From: Kitagawia praeruptora
Taxonomy: Eukaryota > Streptophyta > Magnoliopsida > Apiales > Apiaceae
NCBI GenBank assembly: GCA_037693485.1
Contig: CM075354.1
Location: 94,299,001 to 94,363,000 of the forward strand
Reading direction: 5' to 3'
DNA: 64,000 nucleotides
The position numbers were made by a program, and so were the translations under genes. Shown here one piece after another: positions 23,921 to 34,076 of the stretch (position 1 is the stretch's first letter; each line of letters begins with the position of its first letter). Below the pieces are notes generated by a model. That model ran no database searches and was not told the origin of the DNA. It saw only the letters and a program-made list of their open reading frames with translations.

Positions 23921-26040
23921 ATGTCTAAGAAGGATTATGGAGTAAAGATACAAGTTCTTGATAGAGAAAATTACTTTCACTGGAAAGTAAAAATGCGTCT
24001 ACATCTCATGTCTATTGATGAAGGTTTTGTAGATTGCATTGAGAAGGGTCCTCATGTTCCAATGAAGACTGCGTCAAGAGTTGGCCTTGCTGCAGATGCA
24101 CCAAACACTTACATTCCCAAGCCTGTCTCTGAGTGGAGTACTGAAGATGTTGCAGAAGTCCACAAAGATAAAAAGACCATGAATATTCTGTTTAATGGCT
24201 TAAAAACAGACATGGTTGACAATGTTATTAACTGTACTACCTCCAAGGAAGTATGGAACATTGTTCAAACCCTTTGTGAAGGTACAGAACAGGTAAGGGA
24301 AAACAAGATGCAACTACTGATCCAACAGTATGAGCACTTCCATTTCAAGAATAGAGAGACATTGAATGACACATTTAGTAGATTTCAAAAGCTACTGAAT
24401 GGCTTGAAACTGTATGGAAGAATCTACCAAGTGAAAGATTCTAATCTCAAATTTCTGAGATCACTGCCCAAAGAGTGAAAGCCAATGACTGTTTCTCTAA
24501 GAAACACTCAAGAGTACAAGACATTTACTCTTGAAAGGCTCTATGGAACTTTAAATACATATGAACTAGAAATGGAGCAGGATGAAGAAATTGAGAAGGC
24601 CCAAAAGAAAAGTGGGTCAGTTGCACTTGTTGCCGACTTGGAGCAAAAGGAGGAGAAGAGGACTGAAGCTGCTAGATCTACACCAAACAGGGAGGTTTGT
24701 GAAGGTAGAGCAGAATCAAGCAAAAGCAAGGAAAAGGTGACTGAAGAAATGAGTGTCCTTCAGTAGGATGAATTAGATGAGATTGATGAGCACTTAGCCT
24801 TTCTATCTAGGAGATTCTCTAAGCTAAAATTCAGAAGAAACTCTGGGGTGGCCAAGCCATTTAACAAGGATTTTTCCACAAGTAACTATGTGGATAAATC
24901 CAAAATTAAATGCTACAATTGTGGAATTGCTGGTCACATGATAAGTGAATGCAGGAAGCCTAGATCTGAGAACAAGGGAAAGCAGGAAGCCTAGATCTGA
25001 GAACAATAGGATTAAAGAGACTAATCTATTTTTAAGTGATAGAAATGCTGCTCTAGAAATTCAATTTCTAGAATTTGAGAAAATGAGAGTTGATTGCAAT
25101 GATGCTAAAAGTGAACTTGAAGCTGTGTTAAAAAGAGAACTGATTTTAAGAGACCAGCTTGAAAAAGAACAAGGGATAACTGCTAAATTTCAAAGCTGTA
25201 GGAATATTTCACAAAACATAATAGAAGTCCAAGGAATAAAATCATTTATGAGGGATACCTGGACTCAAAAGAAAAAGGAGCTAGAACCTTGCCTTGAGGA
25301 TCTAGAGACTATTTGTGAATCAACGGATAGTGATCATCCGTTGACAGATGAACCATCAACGGATGAGAGGTATCCGTCGACTAACAAAAAGTCTGTTAGT
25401 AAGAAGGAACTCAAGAAACTGAATAATCAGTATGGTCCAGTAGCCAAGAACTTTGTTTCTGGTGAAAGTAGCCAAGCCAAATCAAGTGAGAAGGCTAAGG
25501 CAGGTGATTTACTTAACAAAAAGGCTTTTGGTAAATCAGTTAATGAAAAGGTAGAAACTGAGGGTAAAAAGAAAAAGAACAGAAATGGTAAGATAGACAT
25601 CAACAAGAAAAATAATTATTCTCCTGACAAGTTTGCTCCTCGAAAAACTTGTGGTAATTGTAATAGTGTCAATCACCTATCTTCTAATTGCAAGTCTGTT
25701 AAAAGGACTCCTGTTCATGTACCTCAATCTATGCCAAGTATGCTTGCAATGCCTGGTTTGTATCAGAATGCTAGTTTTTCAAATCCATATGTGAACATGC
25801 CATATGTGTCTAATCCTTATTTTCAATATGTGAATATGCCACAAATGTCATGGAGCATTCCTAGCATGAATAATATGTATGCCAATTTTCCACAAATGCA
25901 TGCATCAAATATTTATACAAATGAGCATCTGTCAAAACCTATCACTCAAGCATCTACACTTAAAGTGAAGATTGCTAAGAGTGCAAAACCAAAGGCTAAC
26001 AAGAAAGGACTCAAGGAAACTTGGGTACCAAAATCAACTT
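23921..26040 (+). pseudogene. gag: Copia-A gag, second duplicate with zinc-knuckle region
   Basis: The start ATG at 23921 is equivalent to 22779. It carries a TGA at 24476-24478 (LPKE-stop-KPMTV, probably from TGG), and the same TAG at 24764-24766 as the first copy. Zinc knuckle 1 is CYNCGIAGHMISEC (about 24911-24952). A 31-bp tandem duplication follows (GCAGGAAGCCTAGATCTGAG at 24951 and 24982) and shifts the frame. The next frame runs from 24945 to 26042 with a Glu/Lys-rich coiled-coil segment. It continues with a segment in which four copies of the family motif are translated (STDSDHPLTDEPSTDERYPS), then zinc knuckle 2 (CGNCNSVNHLSSNC, about 25651-25692), then a Met/Asn/Pro-rich tail. A missing base near 26040 separates it from pol. 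Confidence 0.85.
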
Positions 26041-29000
26041 GATTTGTATTTTGGAATGTGTGCAGGGAAATAGAAGGAATCTATGGTACCTAGACAGTGG
26101 ATGCTCTATGCACATGACAGGAGATTCAACCCTGCTCACAGAGTTCAAGGAGGCAGCTGGCCCTAGAATTACCTTTGGAGATGCTAGCAAAGGATATACT
26201 AAGGGATATGGCTTGATTTCAAAGGACAATGTCATCATTGAAGAATTGGATTTAGTTGAAGGTTTGAAGCACAATTTTCTGAGTGTCAGTCAGATTTGTG
26301 ACAAAGACTATGAAGTAAAGTTCACTAAAGAAGCCTGTGTTGTTTCTGCCAAGAAAAACAACAATGTGGTATTGACAGGCTTTAGGAAAGGAAATGTTTA
26401 CATAGATGATTTCAATTCAGTATGCTCAAAATCCATCACTTGTCTCTTCAGCAAAGCAAGCAAGGATGAGAGTTGGCTATGGCATAAAAAGCTGTCACAT
26501 TTGAATTTTAAAGTTATGAATGATTTGGTAAGAAAGAATCTGGCTAGAGGAATCCCTCAATTGGAGTTCATCAAGGATGGATTATGTGATGCCTGCCAAT
26601 TAGGGAAACAAAAGAAATCATCCTTCAAAAGCATGACAGAGTCATCCATTGTCAAGCCACTTCAATTGCTGCATATGGACTTATTGGGTCCAGTAAATGT
26701 CATGTCCATTTCAAAGAAGAAATACTGTCTGGTGATTGTAGATGATTTTTCTAAGTTTTCATGGACCTTCTTTCTGCACTCCAAAGATTGTGCAAGTGAA
26801 ATCATCATCAATCATCTCAGACTAGTAAACAATGGTTCTGAAGTCAAAGTACAAAGAATCAGGAGTGACAATGACACTGAATTCAAAAATTCCACAATGA
26901 AGATTTTCTGTGAAGAGAATGGAATTGTCCATGAGTTTTCTGCTGCTAGAACACCTCAACAAAATGGGGTTGTTGAAAGGAAAAACAGAACTCTCATTGA
27001 AGCAGCTAGAACAATGCTAAATGAATCAAGATTGCCAACATATTTATGGGCTGAAGCTGTCAACACTGCCTGTTTCACTCAGAATATTTCCTTGGTCAAT
27101 CAAGCTAGAGGAATGACTCCTTATAAGTTATTCACCAACAAGAAACCAACTTTAGCTTTTCTTCATGTCTTTGGATGTAAGTGTTTTGTGCTAAGGAATC
27201 ATGGAGATAACTTGGGCAAATTTGAAGCAAAGGCAGATGAAGCTATCTTTGTTGGGTATATAGCAGGGAAAGCCTATAGAGTCTACAATCTAAGAACCAA
27301 CATTGTTATGGACTCTGTACATGTTGTGTTTGATGATCAAAAGATTTTAGGTCTAAATGATGAAGGCTTCCATGAAAAGTTGAGATTTGAAAATGAGGTA
27401 GAAGGAAGAATGTACATTGATGATGATGAGGAAAATGAAGATCATGACCATGAAAATTCACCTAGAGTTGTTGGTCCAACTAGAAGTGATGCTAACACTA
27501 GAAATGAAGCATCCATTGACAGTCATACTGGAGCATCAGATGCATCCGTTGACAGGCATTCTCATGCATCCGTCGACAGGCAAAATGGAGCATCCGTTGA
27601 TAGACAAAATGATGCATCCGTTGACAGTCAACTTCATAATTCCGCAAGGACAACAAACTCAGGGGGAGTTTCTCAAAGTCACAACTAAATGACCAATCAA
27701 CAAGATCATGCTCATTTAGATGAAGCAACCTCATCTAGATCAAACCTTCCACCTTCAAGAAAATGGACCAGAGATCATCCTTTTGAGTTAATCATTGGTG
27801 GCTCAAACTCAAGAGTCCAAACTAGGAGGGCCACATAAGAAGAATGTCTATACAGTAGTTTCCTGTCTCAAGAGGAACCTAAGAAAGTGGACTTCTAGAT
27901 CCAGATTGGGTCTTAGCAATGCAAGAAGAGCTAAACCAATTTGAGAGAAATAAAGTATGGAAGCTTGTGCCCAAACCTGATGATAGAGGTGTCATAGGTA
28001 CCAAATGGGTTCTCAAGAATATGACTGATGAAAATGGCATAATTGTGAGGAATAAAGCTAGATTAGTGGCAAAAGGCTATTCTCAAGAAGAAGGGATAGA
28101 TTTTGATGAAACTTTTGCTCCAGTGGCAAGACTTGAGGCAATTAGAATTTTCCTAGCCTATGCAGCACATGCCAATTTCAAAGTCTATTAGATGGATGTC
28201 AAAAGTGCCTTTCTAAATGGGGAACTGGAAGAAGAGGTATATGTCCATCAACCTCCTGGCTTTGAAGATCCAGATTTTCCAAAATATGTATATCTTCTCC
28301 TGAAAGCACTTTATGGTTTGAAGCAAGCACCAAGAGCCTGGTATGACACTTTATCTCAATTTCTTTTGGAGAATCACTTCACTAGAGGTACAGTAGATAA
28401 AACCTTATTTCATAGAAATGTCAATGGTTCTTCAATACTTGTTCAAATCTATGTAGATGATATTATTTTTGGGTCTACAGATGAAAAGCTTTGCAAAAGG
28501 TTTGTCAAACTTATGCAAAGTAGGTATGAAATGAGCATGATGGGTGAATTAACTTACTTTCTTGATTTACAAGTGAAGCAAGTTAATGAGGGAATTTTCA
28601 TAAGTCAAACAAAATATATTTATGATCTTTTAAAGAAATTTGACTTAATGGATTGTGCCTCTGCAAAAACACCTATGGCCACTGCAACTAAGCTTGAGTT
28701 GAATACTAAGGAAAATTCTGTGGACATCTCAAGCTATAGAGGCATGGTAGGCTCACTTCTATATCTAACAGCTAGTAGACCTGATATAATGTTTTCCACT
28801 TGTCTTTGTGCTAGATTTCAAGCTGACCCTAGAGAGTCTCACTTGATTGCTATTAAGAGAATTTTCAGGTATCTCAAGGGAACCCCAAACCTTGGCATTT
28901 GGTACCCAAGAGATTCTGGTTTTGATCTAATTGGCTATTCAGATGCAGACTATGCAGGTTGCAGAATTGATAGGAAAAGTACTACAGGTTCCTGTCAATT

Positions 29001-29394
29001 TCTAGGGAACAGGCTTGTGTCATGGTTCAGTAAGAAACAGAACTCAGTCTTCACTTCTACAGCTGAAGCTGAGTACATTGCAGCTGGAAGTTGTCATGCA
29101 CAGATTCTTTGGATGAGAAATCAACTTATTGACTATGGTCTAAAAGTTGAGAAGATTCCAATTTTCTGTGACAACACTAGTGCTATTGCCATCACAGAGA
29201 ATCCAGTGCAACATTCAAGAACCAAGCATATTGACATCAAATACCACTTCATTAGAGAATATGTGATGAATGGTACAGTAGAAATGCACTTTATGCCAAG
29301 TGAAATGCAGCTTGCAGATATCTTCACCAAGCCTCTTGATGAATCTTCATTCACAAGTTTGGTAGGTGAACTAGGTATGCTTAATTTTTCATAA
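26041..29394 (+). pseudogene. pol: Copia-A pol: protease, integrase, RT, RNase H
   Basis: Pol cuts the polyprotein, copies the RNA and inserts the cDNA. In order: protease (YLDSGCSMHMTGD, about 26088); GAG-pre-integrase zinc module (WHKKLSHLNF to CDACQLGKQ); integrase core with DLLGPVN, RSDNDTEFKN and QQNGVVERKN. Next comes a linker with four motif-derived repeats (ASVDRQN type, 27541-27630). RT has VARLEAIRIFLA, then MDVKSAFLNG and YVDDIIFGS (YVDD at 28450-28461). RNase H has STAEAEYIAAG and ends at 29394. Breaks: TAA at 27686-27688, TAA at 27836-27838, a frameshift at about 27840-27900, and TAG at 28189-28191 just before MDVKSAFLNG (Q expected). The integrase part and the RT-RNase H part are each long open frames, so decay is recent. 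Confidence 0.92.
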
Positions 29395-29512
29395 TTCCTA
29401 GTGATATCTAATCATACTGATTTGCAGCTGGAAATGTGTTTTGATTTACTTGAGAATTAAAAACTCTCAGAAAAATTTTCTGCAGAAATTTTGTCTAAGG
29501 CAAAATTTGCTT

Positions 29513-29794
29513 ATCAACGGATATTCTTTTATCCGTTGGTAGTATAAACACATTACTAGATTTTCGTATGTCAACGGATAACAGGTTGTCCACGTCATCG
29601 ATGGATAAACTGTTTTCTCAACCGTCCATTCTTTATCCGTTGATATACATATTTTTTTTATAGCCGTTGGTAAACGTGTATATTTAGTCACGGCTGTACT
29701 TCTTTTCTTTTCATTTATTATCTGACAGTTACTTTTGTCCAATGGAGTAATTACTTTTAATTATTTCATTTTTAATTCTTGAAAAATATAAAAG
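29513..29794 (+). promoter_or_regulatory. Putative internal promoter of the extra ORF
   Basis: Between the pol stop and the ORF start at 29901 are motif copies in both orientations: ATCAACGGAT 29513, ATCCGTTGGT 29531, GTCAACGGAT 29570, ATCCGTTGAT 29635. A variant CATCGATGGAT lies near 29596. A TATAAAAG box follows at 29787-29794, about 107 bp before the ATG. This repeats the motif-then-TATA order of the LTR promoter. A subgenomic transcript is inferred, not shown. Confidence 0.5.
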
Positions 29795-29900
29795 GCTGTC
29801 TTGTGCTCTCACATCTCACTTTTATTCATTTTCAAGAATCTCATAAGTTAACTGCATCATCTTCACTAAAATTCCCTGCAGCAAAAGTTCAAACACTTCA

Positions 29901-32900
29901 ATGGCGCCTATTGTTAAGATGATGTCTTCCATTGGATTCACCTATGAGAAGAACAATTTCGTGGCCTTTGTTGATACAGTGAACGCTCCAGAAGCTTATC
30001 ACACCATGATGAATTTCGTGAAGAAATGCAAACTGTCATATGCTATGGCTGCCACCACTCCTCTAATCCATGAGGTAATTGAAGAGGTGTGGGCATCTGC
30101 TGAGTACATTGGCACATACGGTACACTTGCTTTTTCTTTAAAGGGTAAAAACTATGTAGTTAATTCTGATGTGACAACTGCTTGTTTAAAATTGCCTGAG
30201 AATAACTGTCTGGAAGTACCCAGTAATGCTGAAATTGTTACCATGCTTAATTCCATAAATTATACCCTTAGTACTGAGAACTTAGGGAAAATTGTTAGGA
30301 AAGGTATGGTTAAAGAATGGAGTTATTTTTGTGATGCCTTCATTAAAACTTTTTCTGGCAAAATTAGTAACTTTGATGTTGTTACCAATTCCATGCTAGT
30401 TATGCTGTGTATGCTTTTGACTGATAAATTCTATAATTTTGGCACACTAGTCATGTATGAGATAGCAGCTAAATTAGGTAAAAAGGAAACTAGGAGCAAG
30501 AATATCTATTTTGCTAGATTTTTGATGCTCTTAGCACTGCATGTATCTGAGAATGAGCTATCCATTGCTAACCCGGATAGCAAGTTCAATTGTTTTGTTC
30601 AGGAGAAAAGAGTCTTAAGTGATTTGATTCGAATGAACTTAAATGCAGAAGTACAATTGGTATATCTACCAATTGTTCAGGTAACTGTTTCTAACCCTGA
30701 AACTCCTATCTCTAACCCCCAAATTTCTTTGCCTTCTAGTGTCACAATGGAGTCTGTAGTTGTGACCAAACAGGCTCCTACCAAAGTGACCAAATCCAAA
30801 GTTCCAAAACCACAATCTAAAAGACAAACCTCAGGTGTCTCTCATATGCACCTGTTGCACCAGAATGCAGATCCACAGAGGAAGGCTGTCCTTCAGCAAA
30901 TATTGGCCTCCCTCAAACTTCACAATATGCATATGGTTATTCAGAGAACCCAACATGAGGAGGTACAAACTGCAATAAGGGAAATGAAAGTGGAACTAGA
31001 TGCCATGATTGAGGCACTAGCACCTACTACCACTCAGAAGGTGCTGACTAGCAAGTTATTGAAGGAAGATAGTCTGGCCAAATCAGTTCAGCATCTTTCC
31101 TCCAGAGTGGATAGTATGGAATCTCAAATGCAGACAGTAATTGCCAACCAAGCCAAACAGACTGAGCTACTGGAAAAGCTACTTGCAGCCTCATCTCCAA
31201 CCCTTGATGCTAACAAAAAGGGGGAGAAAAAGGTAGAAGAGGTTGTTGCAGCTAGTCAAATTGCAGCATCCAGTAGCAAGATAGCACAAAGTGAGGGGGA
31301 GCAACAGCCAATTATAGTGGTCAATCCAACAGAGTTCTCTATAGAGGCTTCCTCTGTGAAGAAGAAGAAAATGGTGTTGCCTGAGGTTCAAAGTATATCA
31401 GAAATCTCAGATGGTGAAAGGCAAGCCAGAATAGAAGCCTTAGAAAAGATCAATAAGGAGGCAAATGAAAGAATTCTGAGGACAGAGAGAATGATCAATG
31501 AATCAATTGTATCAACTCTGTTCTCTACTCAGTCCTCAGCCCCAACAACATCAACTACAATTCTGAAGGTGCTCACTCCAGAAATTGTGGCTCCTACATT
31601 CTATGATGCTGAACCATCTTATGTCAAAGAATTTGAACCATACATAAGAATCAGAGCCTACTCTCCACCAAAGGCAAATGGGAAGAACAAGTTACAATTG
31701 GACTTTCCATTTCCCAAGGATGATGGTGAGAAGCTAATGGGAAATACAATCAAAGAGTTCAAGGAAAAGACAAATAAGAGTGTAAGAGATTGGATGGCTG
31801 TGATAATAAGGAATGGAAAAGTGTTAAATATATCCAACAGCCATCCTAGATTTGTTGAAGCAAAAAGAGAGGAAACCTCCAAACTTCTAAGGGAAGCTCA
31901 TCCAAGTGAAGAAAATCAATATGAAAACTCAGAAGAGAAGCAAGCCAGACTAGCTCAGGAGTTAATGGATGAGGTAGAGGATCAAATGAGGGAACCTGAG
32001 GAAGTCCCCAAATCCAAAACTAAAAGGAGAGTGAAATCAAAGGCAAGGAGGCCTGTCTCTCCAGAAATTGTAAGGGGAGAAACTGTTGGCTCATCACAAT
32101 CTTTTTCTGCACAAGTATTCGACCCAGCTGTGAACTTCCATGGTGACCCTATAATCCCTAAAGAGGAACCAATGAACCTTGACTCCATTGAGGTTCCTTC
32201 ATTCTTGCTGAAGCCTCAACAGAAGCCTAATCAAAAGAAAAGGATACCAAGGAAGCAACCTTCAAAGGAACCAATTCAGGTTGCTAGGGTACCTGCTATT
32301 GTCAAGCAGTCAATCTTGGAAAACAAGGATGATTTTATCTATCAGGCATATATTGAAGAATACTCTGGCATGCATCTGTATCTGGATGAATTGTCAAAAG
32401 TAAGAGGAATTGACAAATATAAACATTTGCCTGAGAGATTGGTCTTTGTATACAAGGGAGGAAATGAAAGGACATGGCCACTACAGAGGGTTCTTGGAGA
32501 AAAATATCTGACCTTAACCAAAGTGTTCTCTGCAATCAAGAGATACACAGGGTTCTCTAGGATAGCAAAAGGGGAGATACTGGACAGAATAGAACAGATA
32601 AGGAGAGAATGGAACTCACCATCAAGACTACCAAGGAAGATGAAGATCCCATACAATGGACAGAAAATTCATCTTCAACCTTTCTGGATGATGGAGTTCA
32701 GGGATGAAGATGGTAACAGGAGATTCTTCAGGTTAGAAGACCAACTATCAAAGGCTAGTTCTCAATACCTGAGATGGTTACAACAAAAGCTAAATCCAAA
32801 AGTTGTTGAAGAAGATGCCTTCTATAGGCAACTCCAAATGCAGATTGAGTCCAACTCTGCCAAAGAAGGAAAATCAAGGGTGATACCAACCAGAGAGAAG

Positions 32901-32912
32901 AAACATTATTAA
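29901..32912 (+). CDS. Extra ORF downstream of pol in copia-A (1003 aa, intact)
   Basis: Uninterrupted 1003-codon frame starting MAPIVKMMSSIGFTYEKNN. I do not know its function. From memory, comparable ORFs sit after pol in SIRE-like elements of other eudicots and are often annotated as hypothetical or env-like. Residues 1-265 look globular, with hydrophobic helices (MLVMLCMLLTDKFYNFG, YFARFLMLLALHVS). About 265-310 is Pro/Lys/Thr-rich. About 380-430 has Leu-spaced heptads (SSRVDSMESQMQTVIANQ) and about 500-535 is a second charged helix, both likely coiled coils. About 700-720 (KSKTKRRVKSKARRP) and about 778-790 (KKRIPRKQPSK) are basic, possible nuclear or nucleic-acid contacts. 810-1003 is a second globular domain rich in aromatic residues. 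I see no signal peptide at the N-terminus and no convincing membrane anchor, so an envelope role is not supported. It is the only intact long ORF in the element and has its own upstream TATA box. Confidence 0.8.
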   Translation: MAPIVKMMSSIGFTYEKNNFVAFVDTVNAPEAYHTMMNFVKKCKLSYAMAATTPLIHEVIEEVWASAEYIGTYGTLAFSLKGKNYVVNSDVTTACLKLPENNCLEVPSNAEIVTMLNSINYTLSTENLGKIVRKGMVKEWSYFCDAFIKTFSGKISNFDVVTNSMLVMLCMLLTDKFYNFGTLVMYEIAAKLGKKETRSKNIYFARFLMLLALHVSENELSIANPDSKFNCFVQEKRVLSDLIRMNLNAEVQLVYLPIVQVTVSNPETPISNPQISLPSSVTMESVVVTKQAPTKVTKSKVPKPQSKRQTSGVSHMHLLHQNADPQRKAVLQQILASLKLHNMHMVIQRTQHEEVQTAIREMKVELDAMIEALAPTTTQKVLTSKLLKEDSLAKSVQHLSSRVDSMESQMQTVIANQAKQTELLEKLLAASSPTLDANKKGEKKVEEVVAASQIAASSSKIAQSEGEQQPIIVVNPTEFSIEASSVKKKKMVLPEVQSISEISDGERQARIEALEKINKEANERILRTERMINESIVSTLFSTQSSAPTTSTTILKVLTPEIVAPTFYDAEPSYVKEFEPYIRIRAYSPPKANGKNKLQLDFPFPKDDGEKLMGNTIKEFKEKTNKSVRDWMAVIIRNGKVLNISNSHPRFVEAKREETSKLLREAHPSEENQYENSEEKQARLAQELMDEVEDQMREPEEVPKSKTKRRVKSKARRPVSPEIVRGETVGSSQSFSAQVFDPAVNFHGDPIIPKEEPMNLDSIEVPSFLLKPQQKPNQKKRIPRKQPSKEPIQVARVPAIVKQSILENKDDFIYQAYIEEYSGMHLYLDELSKVRGIDKYKHLPERLVFVYKGGNERTWPLQRVLGEKYLTLTKVFSAIKRYTGFSRIAKGEILDRIEQIRREWNSPSRLPRKMKIPYNGQKIHLQPFWMMEFRDEDGNRRFFRLEDQLSKASSQYLRWLQQKLNPKVVEEDAFYRQLQMQIESNSAKEGKSRVIPTREKKHY

Positions 32913-33071
32913 TCTGCTCAGTCTAGAGGAGCACCTCTCTGTAAATTTCTCAAACTTGCTGTATTTTAATTTTTGTAGCTTAATACAATTTTTGCATAGT
33001 TCTATATATATTCTTAGGAATGTTTTGTTATCATCAAGGTCCTAAATTTATGCTTTATTGCCATCAAGTAT

Positions 33072-33084
33072 AAATTGGGGAGAT
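33072..33084 (+). other. Polypurine tract of copia-A
   Basis: AAATTGGGGAGAT abuts the 3' LTR start at 33085, the expected plus-strand primer site. 32913-33071 is non-coding 3' sequence. Confidence 0.8.
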
Positions 33085-34071
33085 TGTTAGGAATATGTTG
33101 TACTTGATGATAACTTCACAATCAATCAAAATTGTATAAGTCAAGTTTTGTAACTATCAATGGATGAGACATTATAACTCTATCCATTGACAGGTAGCTC
33201 ATCAACGGATGAGGTTTTGTAGCATACTGCAGTACCTCTATGCTATCAGTTGATAGTGTTTCTATTCAGAGTCATGTTGACCATCATTGGATAGGCAGAA
33301 TAGGGTAGCCAATTGTAAATAAGCTATGCTATGTATTTCTGTCTAAGTGAAAGTGTATCAACGGATGAAGACAGGACTCTATCAACGGATACAACTCAAA
33401 TCTACTCTATCAACGGATACAGCTCAAACTACCATCAACGGATGACTGTGTACAACATCAACGGATAATCATTAACACTTTCTTCTATGCTAGCTGGGAA
33501 TTAGCAGTTGATAAGGACAGGTTTGACTGACAGATCACATGGGTTGATAGTAGGTATAAAAAGCAGTATGGCAGCCATACTTTGGAAACACAGAAGAAAG
33601 AAGCATTCCATTTACACAGTACATACAAGAAAGGTGCAGGGGACATATTTTTTCACAAGGACAACCTTTCGGCTACATGTGGATTTGGAGTGGAGTAGCA
33701 AGTCAACTTGAATTAGATTAATATTATCTTATTCCTATAGTACTTGTAAACTTGGGATATATAACCAAGTGTAGCAACTCTTTAGAAACTAAGAAAACAA
33801 ATACATTTGCTTAGGGTTTCTTGAATATCTTTAAAAGCAAAGAGTTGTAAAACCAGAAGCTGTGTACATTTGTATCACAGAGTTTTCTTCGAATAAAAGT
33901 CTCAGGTGGTACATTTAACCACCTGATTTTTTATGTGTTTGTGAATCATTTCTCATTCAGCAATTATCTCCTTATAGATTTCTGTGGTTCTTATCAGAAA
34001 TTTATAAATATCAAGAATTGTATTCAACCCCGCCTTCTACAATTATACAAGTGTGTAATCTGGGAATAACA
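33085..34071 (+). repeat. Copia-A 3' LTR
   Basis: 987 bp, the same length as the 5' LTR, with about 24 substitutions by hand count. Several differences change CAACGGAT to CAATGGAT or the reverse, at the CpG inside the family motif. Confidence 0.92.
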
Positions 34072-34076
34072 CGTAT

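Larger units (their letters stand above)
21733..34071 (+). mobile_element. Copia-A, full-length SIRE-like retrotransposon
   Basis: 12,339 bp, bounded by TGTTAGGAAT and GGGAATAACA and flanked by a perfect CGTAT duplication (21728-21732 and 34072-34076). The order is LTR, PBS, gag (partly duplicated), protease, integrase, RT, RNase H, an extra 1003-codon ORF, polypurine tract, LTR. A long extra ORF after pol is typical of the SIRE/Maximus group. By hand count the LTRs differ at about 24 of 987 positions, so the insertion is fairly recent. Gag and pol are broken, so the copy itself cannot make its full protein set; the extra ORF is intact. Confidence 0.92.

Noticed and set aside
29901..32912. 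Calling the extra ORF an envelope protein
   Set aside because: No N-terminal signal peptide, fusion-peptide-like segment or C-terminal anchor can be seen.
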